DNA of 64,000 nt from Mesostigma viride (taxonomy: Eukaryota > Streptophyta > Mesostigmatophyceae > Mesostigmatales > Mesostigmataceae), in contig RPFO01000310.1 of the NCBI GenBank assembly GCA_009746045.1, positions 3,992,662 through 4,056,661 on the forward strand, written 5' to 3'. Positions 11,281 through 21,544 of the stretch are shown here, piece by piece (the stretch's first letter is position 1; every line of letters begins with the position of its first letter). Position numbers and translations under genes: made by a program. The notes under the pieces were generated by a model. That model was given only the letters and a program-made list of their open reading frames with translations. It searched no databases and was not told the origin of the DNA.

Positions 11281-11737
11281 CGTGACAGTTGCTGTCTTAC
11301 TTGGACAAAGGCGGAATGAACTGCAGGCAATCCGGAATGATTAAGACGGGAAGTTGGTCAACTCGCACCTAAAGCGGAGCCGCCATATGGACGGCGGTAC
11401 CTTTCAAATCAACATGGGCGATTACCCCTGGCCGAGCGGACTTGAGGGTGACAACAGCTTCAAGACGCCACCCTCATCGGCCAAGGTTCTACTGCCGTAA
11501 CGGCTTAATTTATTACCTAAGATGTTCCGTGAACTTCATGTGCGTCATCTCCACGATTTCATCATGAAGCCCACGTTGACAACATCGGATGGAAGTGATT
11601 CGTGCAATTGATTATTAATGACTTCTTAAACATTTTAATGAAATGCCTAATTCAAAAATGCATCTTGAAAAGCACCATATCATGCAAGCCACTCACCATA
11701 GCCGGGGTCAATGCATTTTAGAATTCGGGGCCATAAC
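11281..11737. other. no supported feature
   Basis: I see no gene-like frame, repeat or RNA signature in this stretch between the minisatellite tail and the GTTACCGG field. Confidence 0.5.
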
Positions 11738-12180
11738 CCGGACAGGCTGCGTTGCAGGCATGGGTTACTATTATTACTGGGGCATAACCGGCCCCGTAAC
11801 CACCGCAGTAGCCAGGGTCAACTACTGGGCCGTAACTACTGCAGGTTACGGGACGGTTGACGGACCCGTAACCAGGCCAGTAGCCAGGCCCGGTTCTCAG
11901 AACTGGTCCCGTAACCATGCCAGTTTACCGCCCGGTAACTTCTACTTGGGCCGTAACCATGACCGTAACCCAGATAGGTTACGGGCATGGTTACGGCTCC
12001 GGTAAAAGTTACCGCCCAGTAAACGTTCCGGTAACTATTACCGCCCGGTAACCACTACCGGCCGGTATTTAGTCTGTCGCGTTTAAGGTTACCGGCCGGT
12101 AACCTGGCCGGTAACCTTAAACGTACATGGTTACTGGCCAGTAACCGCCCCGGTAACCTCAACCGGGGCGTTTACGCCCC
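11738..12180. repeat. GGTTACCGGCCGGTAACC palindromic repeat field
   Basis: About 440 bp dense in CGGTAACC / GGTTACCG words in both orientations, with spacers such as CAGTAGCCAGG and ACTACTGGGCC. Around 12085-12118 the words sit back to back and form near-perfect palindromes (GGTTACCGGCCGGTAACC, then GGCCGGTAACC). Spacing is irregular, so it is a degenerate cluster rather than a clean tandem array. Confidence 0.85.
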
Positions 12181-12489
12181 GTAAAATTAACTCCTAGTGC
12201 CACCCCCACCCCGCTCGACGGTCCCCGGCCGCTGCCGCTGCAAGCCCTGCGGCTAGCCGCAGCGGACCCGGCCATATTGATCCCCAGCAGGTGCCCACTG
12301 CGCGTAACAGACCACCTATAGTACCTGGTCCCACCCGCGCTCTCCGGCCCCCTGGTGGACATGTGCACAGCCCCCACGATGCTCAAGTGGACCCCGCGGG
12401 ATCGAACATAATTTGGGCTGCTGCCATCGATCTCCACCCTCATGCAGCAGCGATGCTGCCAATTGCATGGCATGGGAGTGGACGACGTT

Positions 12490-12815
12490 AATTCACCGGA
12501 GGTGGTTAAGATGGCGGCCTGAGCTTGATCCTTTCCTCCGGGGCGTTTGCGACCGGATTCTAGACGAGATCCACCTCCCCCCGCCGATGTATAGATCGCG
12601 GAAGCCCGCTGTCCGGGTCATGCTCTACAAGGGCAAGGGGTCCCGACGCCGTGGATACCGGCAACTACCGCGGCCGGCGTCTGCCTCAACTGAGCTGCGC
12701 GCTGAAAGTCTTCATGTTGTGTCTAGATCCTCACTGAACCGCGTGCCAGCCTTGATGATTCCCATTTAGCCAGTCCCAGATGTGCGGGCTTCGATCCGTG
12801 TTGGTTGCAATTTTG
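12490..12815 (+). pseudogene. reverse-transcriptase fragment of a decayed LINE
   Basis: Conceptual translation gives VRVMLYKGKGSR, then after a frame change LKVFMLCLDPH and LNRVPALMIP. These are the pre-palm motifs of non-LTR reverse transcriptase, in the same order as in the LINE at 44139-49860 (MLYKNKGSPADPGNYRG ... LKPLMRLILNRL). Stops and shifts show it is dead. The fragment ends where an AATT-rich tail of another LINE copy begins. The next RT motif (VDYTKAFDTV) reappears in the same orientation at about 17960, so the fragments may be one element split by about 5 kb of later insertions. Confidence 0.6.
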
Positions 12816-12825
12816 TTAATAATTA

Positions 12826-12893
12826 ATTGATTTTAATTAATTAATTTAACACGTGCGCTCCCGGCCGTTGGGGAGTCACGGAGCACCAGAAGT
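12826..12893 (-). mobile_element. LINE 3' end: AATT-rich tail plus terminal hairpin
   Basis: On the minus strand a GTGCTCC ... GGAGCGC imperfect hairpin is followed by CACGTG and a TTAATTAATT-type tail. The same arrangement closes the better-preserved LINE at 44139, and related ends lie at about 15749 and 17045. It marks the 3' terminus of a minus-strand insertion. No coding remnant is recognisable just upstream (12894-13260). Confidence 0.55.
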
Positions 12894-13270
12894 GCTTTTA
12901 ATCCCTGTCTGTACATGCACAACAGGAAGAAAGGGCCGCAGAGACCCCCTTCTTTCTCCTCCATGCCAATTAAAGGCATGCCACAGCAGCAATCGGACAC
13001 GGTAGACGATATTTCGGCGATATTTCTGTGGGTACAAATCACAATAATACCCGTGTGAGCATATCATGGCCAGGAGCGTGGGCAAGCAAGCGGAGCATAT
13101 TCTGATCATCAGCGGAGCATATAGCTAGGGCGTAGCAAGGCTGGCTGTACTAACTAATGCTAAGCTAAGCTAACTAAGGCTATATAATAATGGCTGGTTG
13201 TGTACCGTGCGTTAGCGGTGCATGTGACTATATAGGTAATAATGGTGGCAAGGCTAGGCATTGCTAACAT

Positions 13271-13833
13271 TCTATATATATAGGCCTGACATCGTGGTGC
13301 TGGACTTTGAGGGGGGTGGCCGGCATCTGCTTATTGACGTTTCGGTGGCGCGGCCCTTGGCTCTTAGCCACGTGGCTGGGGCCTCCCTCACGGCAGGTTA
13401 CATGGCGGACCGGGCGGAGCGGGCCAAGCTCCTGGCCTACGGCGACGTCGGGCACCATCGTGTGGTGCCCTTTGTCCTGGAGGAGTTTGGGGCCATGGGG
13501 CCCCTGACCTCCGCCTTCTTCAAGGAGTGTTGCCGGCTCCGGGAGGACCGGCTGGACCTGGAGGGCCAGCGGGCCCCATGGTCGGCGCGGACCTGGACGT
13601 CATATTGGCGTCAGCGCTTGTCGGTGGCGCTGACTCGGGCCATGGCTGACATCATGCTCCGCCGTACGCGGGCTGATTTTGCGGTGCAGCAGGGCTATTA
13701 GGTTCCTCCCGTTAGGCGTTTCCATTGGTCTTATCGTAGTATAGAGCTTTGACATGGCTCTGTCTATAGGTTTTAGCTGGGCGTTTGCTTTGGTTTGAGT
13801 GATTTCACTCTGCTGTAAGTAATTATATTTTTA
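13271..13833 (+). mobile_element. 5'-truncated LINE copy (restriction-like endonuclease end), plus strand
   Basis: This copy holds about 417 bases of coding sequence (RPDIVVLDFEGGGRHLLIDV ... FAVQQGY, stop at 13699-13701) and the family's 3' untranslated end GCTGTAAGTAATTATATTTTT. Its start at about 13284 is abrupt and abuts a TATATATA run, as expected for 5' truncation during target-primed reverse transcription. It is almost identical to the copies at 13845-15099 and 53116-53728; one visible difference is AGYMADRA for AGYTADRA. It stands tail to tail with the next copy. Confidence 0.85.
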
Positions 13834-14403
13834 AAATATATATATTTAATATATAATTACTTACAGCAGAGTGAAATCACTCAAAACAAAGCAAACGCCC
13901 AGCTATATAAACCTATATACAGAGCCATGTCAAAGCTCTATACTACGATAAGACCAATGGAAACGCCTAACGGGAGGAACCTAATAGCCCTGCTGCACCG
14001 CAAAATCAGCCCGCGTACGGCGGAGCATGATGTCAGCCATGGCCCGAGTCAGCGCCACCGACAAGCGCTGACGCCAATATGACGTCCAGGTCCGCGCCGA
14101 CCATGGGGCCCGCTGGCCCTCCAGGTCCAGCCGGTCCTCCCGGAGCCGGCAACACTCCTTGAAGAAGGCGGAGGTCAGGGGCCCCATGGCCCCAAACTCC
14201 TCCAGGACAAAGGGCACCACACGATGGTGCCCGACGTCGCCGTAGGCCAGGAGCTTGGCCCGCTCCGCCCGGTCCGCCGTGTAACCTGCCGTGAGGGAGG
14301 CCCCAGCCACGTGGCTAAGAGCCAAGGGCCGCGCCACCGAAACGTCAATAAGCAGATGCCGGCCACCCCCCTCAAAGTCCAGCACCACGATGTCAGGCCG
14401 GTG
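13284..14403. repeat. large palindrome, arms of about 550 bp
   Basis: The plus-strand copy (13284-13833) and the 3' part of the minus-strand copy (13845-14403) are inverted and nearly identical. They are separated only by the 11-bp AAATATATATA target duplication. The structure follows from two independent insertions of one LINE family at neighbouring TA-rich sites in opposite orientation. Confidence 0.9.
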
Positions 14404-15099
14404 GTTGGGGGAATAGAAGGCAGCGCCATCCGCATCCTCGGACCGGATGTTCGCGTGGGGGAAAACCGACCGAATCATGGCGAGCACCACCGTCAGGAGG
14501 ACAGTGTGCAAATACAAATACCAATTCTGATTCTGTTGGCCCCCCATGCAGGCAAGGTAGTGAGTCCCCGTGGGATCCAGCGGCTGCCCACAGCTACCAC
14601 AAGGCCGCCCGGCCGGAACAAGAGGCTGCGGGGCAAATAGCTGGTGCCGGAGCGCCACCGAGTAGTGGCTGGGAGCCAAGGCGAATGGGGGGGCCATGGG
14701 AAGAGCACGAAGGTACGCCGAGCCCACACTCCGCAAGGAAAGCGAGAACAGCCACGCACGTCCCTGGGCGTTGAGGTCCGCGAAAAGAGCAATCCAATCA
14801 GCCGTGTGCAGAATACCCGCGTAGGTTTTCTGGTGTTTATCGATGACGCGAGCAGGGAATGCGGCGGGAGATTGAACGGAGGCGACCGAGGGAGTGCCGC
14901 GAGGGAGGTGGCGCTGTACCGCCTGAGCGGCACGGACGGGAGAACAGGCCTGCTGGATCTCAGCATAGTAGGCCTCCTGGATGGCGGTGACGAAGGGCAA
15001 AGGGCTGCTGGGGTCCAGGAGGTCAGGCGCTGCCGTTGCCAAAAGGGGCAGGAGCCGGCAGCTTTCCGCCCACGACTGAGCGACGGAGCCCAAAAAATT
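13845..15099 (-). mobile_element. 5'-truncated LINE copy with CCHC finger and endonuclease-like domain, minus strand
   Basis: The longest of three copies, flanked by the 11-bp direct repeat AAATATATATA at 13834-13844 and 15100-15110, a target-site duplication. The frame 15093-13981 gives 370 residues: about 160 of unknown role, a CGSCGQPLDPTGTHYLAC zinc finger (C-x2-C-x9-H-x3-C), then HRPDIVVLDF, LLIDVSVA, AERAKLLAYGD and VVPFVLEEFGAMG. A CCHC finger followed by an RPD-type domain is the layout at the C-terminus of R2-like non-LTR elements, where it cleaves target DNA. The reverse transcriptase that should precede it is missing through 5' truncation. Copies with a common 3' end, different 5' ends and 9-11 bp target duplications support a non-LTR element rather than an LTR or DIRS element. 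The R2-like assignment is by motif only. Confidence 0.8.
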
Positions 15100-15211
15100 A
15101 AATATATATAGGCATGGCTGCCATATGGCGGCAGTGCATGACTATACCAATAATGATTACAAGGGCTCAGAATCTAGCCCGCAGGGGGCGTCCACATTTT
15201 GTGGTTGATCA

Positions 15212-15674
15212 TCAGGTCCCCGCTCCTCCATACTCCAGTACACCTTGTTGGGCATCGACCTGGGGGGCCTGCTTGTGCATGGCGGAGGTATTCAGGCCAC
15301 AGGTCGCGTCGCTCCGGCGGCGGCTCGCTGCTGCTTCAAGCGGGGGGCAGGTCATCGTCCAGCGTCCATGCAGGTGATATCGTGCAACCTCTTGCGACGA
15401 GAAAGGAAGCGCTGCTAAGTTGTCCTCAGCCGGGAGGGGAAGGTGAGCAGGACTGGTGGGGTAGCTGCCTTGTCCCGTGAGTGGGGAAGGCGGTGGCACC
15501 CACGCAGTTCTACGTTACGTTCACTTACCAGGCCCATGAGGGTAAGAAGTTGAGCTCGTCGGCAAGAGACTGTGGTTGCCGTCTCCCCTGGCCGGCTTCT
15601 GGGGTAAACGATGCTGCCAGCACCTGCACTCGGCACTCGCGGCGAGCGCAGTCGGTGGCCTCCCGTTGTTTTGT
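15212..15674 (-). CDS. two candidate 3' exons of an unrecognised spliced gene
   Basis: Exon A is 15674-15529: acceptor CACTTAG, donor TG|GTAAGTGA. Exon B is 15464-15212: acceptor CAAGGCAG, ending at TGA. The 64-nt intron joins a phase-2 end to a phase-2 start, so TG+C gives Cys and the frame stays open for 132 residues. The product begins TKQREATDCARRECRVQVLA and ends GVLEYGGAGT. I recognise no domain. A LINE 3' end lies just upstream (about 15749-15795), so any 5' exons would be separated by that insertion, perhaps the segment at 16283-16605 on the same strand. Good splice signals and clean phase support a real gene, but the model could be fortuitous. Confidence 0.35.
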
Positions 15675-15744
15675 CTAAGTGGCGAGGGTCTCCCAGTTCC
15701 TGGAGTTTCGTGGCGATGGCGTCATCATGACATGAGCATTGCAG

Positions 15745-15800
15745 TGCATTAATTAATTAAATTAAAACACGTGCTCCCGTTGGGGAGTCATTGCAGTGCA
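15745..15800 (-). mobile_element. LINE 3' end remnant
   Basis: TTAATTAATTAAATTAAAACACGTG followed on the plus strand by CTCCCGTTGGGGAGTCA matches the tail-plus-hairpin terminus at 44139-44215. The closing arm of the hairpin is lost here (GTCATTGCAG instead of GTCACGGAGCAC). Confidence 0.5.
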
Positions 15801-16282
15801 TGGTCGAGGCGGTACGTCGCTGACCGCAGCAGGTCTGCGTCGAGTAGGAGTGCGGCGAGAGGCGCTGCAATCTCGGCCAGCCGGGTCGGGGCTGGGCTGC
15901 GATCCTGAATGGTGGCCATCTGCGTTGGCACTGCAACGATCGCCGGGATCTGCGTTGCCATGCAGCTAGGGCGTCGGTGCACATGGGCGGTGCATGATGG
16001 CTTACAGAGCTTCTTGACGAGCACTCGAGCAGGCCGCACTTGCCCTCCACTCTGATTTAGTTAGGCGAGAGACAAGTGCAGCATGTGCCTTGAACTGGAT
16101 GCCTGCGCCAGTGCAGTCTGCAGCGCCGTGAACTGAAGTTGTAAGTAGTATAGCTTTATATTATAGGCGACCTTGGTTTCCACATTCAATGGACACCCGG
16201 GCGCCTCGATCCGCCGTGTTGAGCGTCCTGTTCAGCGAGGTCAGAGCTTTCTCGGCCAGCGGCCATGCACACTAGAGGTCAC

Positions 16283-16605
16283 CGGTGCTCCTCCAACACT
16301 GCGCGGATGTCATCCTTGCTGAGCTGATAGCCGGAGGGAGCGGGTGTGGCTGCGGGCGCGGGGGCTGCATGGGTTGCGTAGTGCAGCGATGAGGGCTGCA
16401 TGCTTCGTAAGTTCATCTGGAAGTGGCTAACGTCAGGATCGTCACGTGCTGGATTAACGCCTCGTTGGAGGCGAAGAGGAGCGACTCGATCCTCGTTATA
16501 ATGGGCGTCATCGTAATTGAAAGCCTTAATTTCCGTCAAGCGTAACAATATTGCGTTCTTGAACCAGGTACCGGAGGACCTCGGGTCGACCTGTCCTGGG
16601 GACAG
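16283..16605 (-). CDS. candidate exon of unknown gene; coding-like
   Basis: Bounded by acceptor CTCCTCTAG and donor CG|GTGACC, this 323-nt segment encodes 107 residues starting LSPGQVDPRSSGTWFKNAIL, with a later LTEIKAFNYDDAHYNEDR and a C-terminal SGYQLSKDDIRAVLEEH. Composition and lack of stops look like genuine protein, but I do not recognise the family. The same frame continues upstream of the acceptor, through one TAG, as an open frame from 16839 (MTPKARRGLEKE...). The alternative is therefore one disrupted frame with a stop inside, such as a retroelement gag. Another coding-like stretch on this strand (16250-16190, AEKALTSLNRTLNTADRG) is out of phase with a simple splice. Confidence 0.35.
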
Positions 16606-16887
16606 CTAGAGGAGTGTGCCAATGGAAAAAGGTAAAGTTTTCATTGCCGTCCGGGAGAAAGCGGGGCCATTTCGGGGCGTGGAAGGGTTTCTTGGGCTCA
16701 GGCGAGGCGCGTGGCGATGGGTTAATTTGCGGGTACATAATCCAGACGGCTCGGCGAGAACTATGGCGATCGAGTGCTTCCGGTTGGGCTGGGAGCCGGA
16801 AAGCTCTTTTTCCAGACCGCGTCTAGCTTTCGGGGTCATGATAGCCTGAATTATGCTGCCATGTGCGTAACTTTTTGTGTTATTATA

Positions 16888-16945
16888 TCAAGAAGGAGAC
16901 AACCAGCGCAGGCCATGCAGAAATCGGGAGAATCCGGACCATGGT
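16888..16945. repeat. short dispersed repeat shared with 61946-62000
   Basis: AAGGAGACAACCAGCGCAGG and GAAATCGGGAGAATCCGGAC, separated by CCATGCA here, recur in reverse complement at 61946-62000, where the spacer is shorter. About 50 bp of near identity 45 kb apart suggests fragments of one dispersed element, which I cannot classify. Confidence 0.7.
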
Positions 16946-17039
16946 CACCATGATCGCATACAGTGCGCCGCCTGATCGACTGGCAGAGTAAAACAATTCG
17001 GGTAGCAGGATTTCAGATTTGATGGGGTTGTGGACCAAA

Positions 17040-17600
17040 TAACGCAAATTAAATTATAACATGCCGGCCTCCGTTGGGAGGTCATGTAGCACATATTCCA
17101 GGTTGGATGGGTGGAGTGGAGGATCGAAGCCACGTAAGCGAACTAACCTAACTCTAAGCTATATCTAGTCTAGAAAAACCTATCTACGCTACTCATCAAA
17201 ACGGCTCCGCCTCTTGGGGGGAGGCGGCTTAAGCCCACAGGGGCTGGCGTGTGGGCCTTGCTTGACAATCTTCTGCCACCGCTTCTTGTCCTGCATGGCA
17301 GTCCAGAGAAGGGAGAGAGAGGGGATGCGGTACTCAAACTGGTCTGGGACCACGTACTAGGTCGTCCAGCAACATCTGGGTATAGGTCATGGCATGTTTC
17401 CCTACCCTTTTAGGAGTGTTCTTGGGGCCAGGCCAGGTCAAAATATGCCGCCCTGGTTGGCCTCGGGAGCCGCTGCATGGGGACCGGCCAAACCAAGGGC
17501 GGTGTCGACCTGGCTGGTGCGAGCAAGATGTCCTACTTAAATGCTATCCTATACGCTGCCTAATCTCATCCGAAATGCGAGGCATACCGTGATACAAAGA
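17040..17600 (-). pseudogene. C-terminal fragment of a LINE with its 3' end
   Basis: Reading the minus strand near 17335-17200 gives EYRIPSLSLLWTAMQDKKRW followed by QKIVKQGP. This parallels LSVIWNKVMDKAKWAQVI at the C-terminus of the LINE at 44139-49860. At 17045-17100 the strand ends in a diverged version of the family hairpin (GTGCTACATGACCTCCCAAC) and an A/T-rich tail. Stops and shifts occur upstream; the remnant is not functional. Confidence 0.5.
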
Positions 17601-17939
17601 CTCTAATGACCTACGCTGAGAAAACCCGACGTTCAGGACCTGTCGGAGCATCCTGGTTACCGTACCGTCTAGCTAGTAGCTGCCAGTGTGGCCGTGAGTG
17701 TCCACGCCTCGGCGCCATACGTACGTGACGCACTATATTCTGCCATATTATTCGAACATTATTCTTCGGACATTATTCGGTTATTCATTCAGATTCGGGA
17801 GAGGCCAAAACACCAAATCTTTATTATAATATATTAATTCGGATAATATTCGTCAAATCTTTTTACACTGGATCGAGGAAGTGGGCCGCCTGGTGCAATA
17901 CCCCAGTGCGCGGCCGCCACCAGGCCAGTCTTACCAGTA

Positions 17940-18350
17940 ATTACCATTTCTATTGATCTTCGTGGATTACACCAAGGCATTCGATACAGTTATATGGGAC
18001 GCCCTATATATGGGTGGTCCTCCTCCACCTTTACGTTCCGTACGTGTGTCATCGTACATTGTTGACATCATCCGCTGGCCCACTTCTATATGAAGGGTCC
18101 CATGCAAGCCCAGGTCCGTACCGTGCCGGCCGGCGGCCGGCCGAATCATTCCCCCTGCACACCGCGGCGGGGTATAGTGCATGGCAAGGCCGGCTTACAG
18201 TGTGCTCTCCCCATATCTATCTATTCCGGATCATTATGGTGGCCGAACTAGAAATGATGAGGGGTGCACAAGCCCGCTTTGCCCGGGTGCATGAATTAAG
18301 GGGCGCCCGCCGGGGGGATGATTGAGACTGATCACGGAGTACATGCCAGC
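17940..18350 (+). pseudogene. reverse-transcriptase palm fragment of a decayed LINE
   Basis: The plus strand reads LIFVDYTKAFDTVIWDALY from about 17955, the motif A region of non-LTR reverse transcriptase (compare VVDFIKAFDSVFWPALWDIL in the LINE near 46200). After a frame change LYEGSHA follows, equivalent to NLYEGPVHA. It continues the pre-palm fragment at 12490-12815 in the same orientation, suggesting one older LINE split by later insertions. It is broken by stops. Confidence 0.6.
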
Positions 18351-19019
18351 TACGGCGGGGTTGCCGGTTGCCCCCATCCTAATGACTGCATGAGCGATCT
18401 GATCTGTATGTACATGCACTGATGACGGGACGCTCGTGGAGACCCCGGAGTCCGCCCATGCAACTCTCACTGGCTAGATAGCTTGTCACTGCATGATTAA
18501 GCGCGGGTGGTGCCTGCATGGGGCTTATGATCATGCAGTGCCGCAAGAAAACGGAGGTCATGGCCATGATTCGGCTTCGATCCCCGCTGGAACCACCCCA
18601 CCCACCCCCCTTGATCTCCCCGCGGCGCCACTCGCTTCAAGCGATCCTATAGCTTGGCAGCCGGCTCCCCTCCACGGCCGACGACATCAACACCGGCCCG
18701 CATGGCGCATTCACTGCCAGGCCTGGCAGGCCAGGGCGGCCCTCAGCCGGGCCTCGAGCCCTCGACAGGTCATGCAGTCTGGACGTACATGCGGTCACTA
18801 CCTGAGTGAGCGGGGTGCGCAAGCGCATTCTGTTCATTGAGCCGGCCCGGCCTTGTCCTCAGCATCCTCCTTTACGTACAGCTGCGAGGCGTGGACCCTG
18901 GACCAGGCGCTGAGCAAGCATGCATGCAGCTTGACGGCGTATAGTCACTCGTATGCTCGATCCGTCACATCCTGAGCGGCGTCCGCTACCAAGAGCGGGC
19001 GCCGCACCCGGCCCGAGCT

Positions 19020-20114
19020 CTAGTCTATACACTGCGAGCTCCTTCTTGTCACCCATACCATCCGACACAGCGTAAGGCCGTGAAAGAAAAAATGCATGTT
19101 GTTCATCACAAACTCATGCATTACAGCGCCTTGCGTAGTCATGTATTGCAGATCAATCCATGACTTGTACGCGTTGTAGGCCTGCGCCAGCGTGGCCAGA
19201 TTGCCGGTTGTGGAGAACTTCTCGCGCATGTCCACCCGTGGTAGGGTGGGCATCTTCGCGCCTTCCGGTATGAGGCGCACCCTTTGCGGGTACTGCACCC
19301 CATCGGCATCCTCCGGCGGTCGCTGAGCTGCGCGTCCCTGCGCCAGCGTGCTTGGTCGTGCTGCCTCCCGTACTCGGAAAGCCAGCGGCGTGGTTATGTC
19401 CTCCATGGGCGGAATGCGCCCGATTGGCACACTTGACCACCGTGCAGTCGACCCGCCGGTCAGCGCCCCACCGCCTCGCCCAAACGGAATTGAGACCCCA
19501 CTTGGCAGCATGCGTCCTGGTGCACCCCTGCGGGGGTCCATCGCGCGCGCCAGCCCTGCCCCGTTCTCCTCGTGCAATCCGTCTCGCGCTTGATCGAAAG
19601 GCAGGCGCCTGGGCGCCAGCGTATACTCGCCCCGTGGCTGACCATCCGCCTCACCAAGCAAGTCGTGTTGGGTTAGCGACCCAGCCAAAACCCCCGGTTC
19701 CATCGAAGCCCTTCCCGCCGCATTACCTGAGGTTGGCGGCTGGTCCCGCTCCCTCGGCTCCGCGGCAACACCACTGGGGCCCGGCATCGATGCCTGCCCG
19801 TCCCATGGTGTGGACTGCAGATGACGACCCTCTACGGCCACCAATCTGTCGGTCACTTCCCGCATCTGCAGCGCCAATTGCTGCTGCAACTGTTGCGACT
19901 GTTGCTGCATCTGCGCTTGCATCTGCGCGAACAGCGCCACCATACTCAGCGGCGCTTCTTGGTCGCGACTCTCACCCACTGCGGGTACGGCGGGAGGAAT
20001 CCCGCCATTCGACCCCGGAGCGGACGTGTCGGCATCTGCTCTATTTGCATCTGCCATGGCTCGAGTCTGCGCTCGCGTCAGTGGCATGCACCAGCTGACC
20101 GATGGGCAAAACAA
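19020..20114 (-). pseudogene. truncated gag-like protein of an LTR retrotransposon
   Basis: A 364-codon frame; the likely start is an internal Met (MPLTRAQTRAMADAN or MADANRADAD, about 20085-20057) rather than the first one. It has a Pro/Ala-rich N-terminus, then a Gln-rich coiled coil (ALFAQMQAQMQQQSQQLQQQ, then LALQMREVTDRLVAVEG). A long Arg/Gly/Pro-rich linker follows, then a folded-looking end (TLAQAYNAYKSWIDLQYMTT, then HEFVMNNMHFFFHGL). This order is usual for Ty3/gypsy gag proteins, which assemble the particle. No zinc knuckle, protease or RT follows, so the element is cut off near 19020. An LTR should lie above 20115, but I could not define its ends. Confidence 0.5.
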
Positions 20115-21544
20115 GAACCAACAAGCCTAGGTTTCGCTGAGAAGAAGCAACAACCAAAGGCTTTATAACAGGTGTCAAGGATAACGACTCGACTAGCCTG
20201 CCAGAAAAAGACAAGAGCCAGCAAATTCTGGCTAGTTCTATTTTCTTAAAATCTGTCTCAAGACACTTCCTTTACAAACTGTCAGCCAGGCCGTTCCCTG
20301 TACTGCTGATGGTTGCTAAACACTAAAGCCAACGTCTTGGCTTCGAACAGAAGGAAGCAGACTACCGGGTAGTCTCTTCGAGTAAAGAAAGGAGGGCTCT
20401 CAGCCGAGGACAAGGAACTGTCCCTCGTGCCTGATAACCACCTTATTGCCTCCCCTGCTATAGAATAATGCTTTCAAAACACATACTTTGCACAGTCTGA
20501 TGATGAAGCCGCACATGCGGAGTTTATTGAGAAAGTTAATACAATTACAACACGTTGATAGTCTCAATATCGATGCACTCCATGCTCACGAGCCCGCAGT
20601 TAGGCAGCGCTCCATGACATGCTACCGGCCTTGCTCCCAAGAAAAGGGAGAAACACGAAGGCCACTAACGAGAGACTCGAAGAGACTACACGCTGCGTGA
20701 GAGTCCTCTTCGACTATGAACCAAACCATTCGTCATGCCACATGCATGACACACGCCACACTTGTCAGTCCAGCCAGGAATGCCAAAACTATCTTGCTGC
20801 CTGAACCATGCGAATAGAAACCGCATTCCAGTTGCCGTCCTGGCTTTCTACCACACATGCCAACAAAAGCAGGAAGGCATCCCGACAAATCTAAATTGCT
20901 ACCCTGTTGCCGATCTCATCTCCTAGAGGCTCCGGCATTTCTGTCCCTGGGAATGTCCGACATTGAGTCACGTCCAGCAAGGTCGAAGCATAATATCCTT
21001 CAGACAATCTGCACGCTCACACCTTGCGTGTGAGTGGCCCAGCAAACATTGCGTCTAATCGTTCCTTTCTAGAAGAAATCCCTTTTTAGGGCTGCCAGCG
21101 ATTTCGCATTCATTCCAGCGATCTGGCTCCGCACCGCAAATTGTCCTTTTCCATTTTCTGTCCAGTCCTCATAACGTTGACCCGCTATTCTACACCACAA
21201 AGACACCTGGCCTGTCAATAGCCTCGGCGCTGTTGAAGTCCAGCAGTACAGCTTCAGCTCCAGCTGTCCACTAACACGCGTATGATCCTCTCGACGCTGC
21301 ACACTTGTGCTGCCGTCCGCTCATGTCAGTGCTGCGCGCCCAGCTGTGCCTGGCCCGGCGCGCGTGCACGTACACTTTCGTCCGCTCTTATGCTGCAAGT
21401 GCTAGTGTCCCCCCCCGGTCACTAGCCTTTGTCGAAAATGCGTAGAAGACAAATTCCTTGCGCACGTCACCGGTCTTGTGCATAGTGGGCGCCCGGATGA
21501 CATAGCGCGCGTCCGTGACATCTGGCCTGAGCTGGTCATTGATG
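20115..21544. other. no gene seen; probable LTR/leader of the gag element and 3' UTR of the LRR gene
   Basis: No supported frame. The part next to 20115 probably holds the 5' leader and LTR of the minus-strand gag element, but no terminal repeat pair is visible. The part below 21545 must include the 3' untranslated region of the ubiquitin-like/LRR gene. I could not identify a polyadenylation signal with confidence. Confidence 0.4.
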
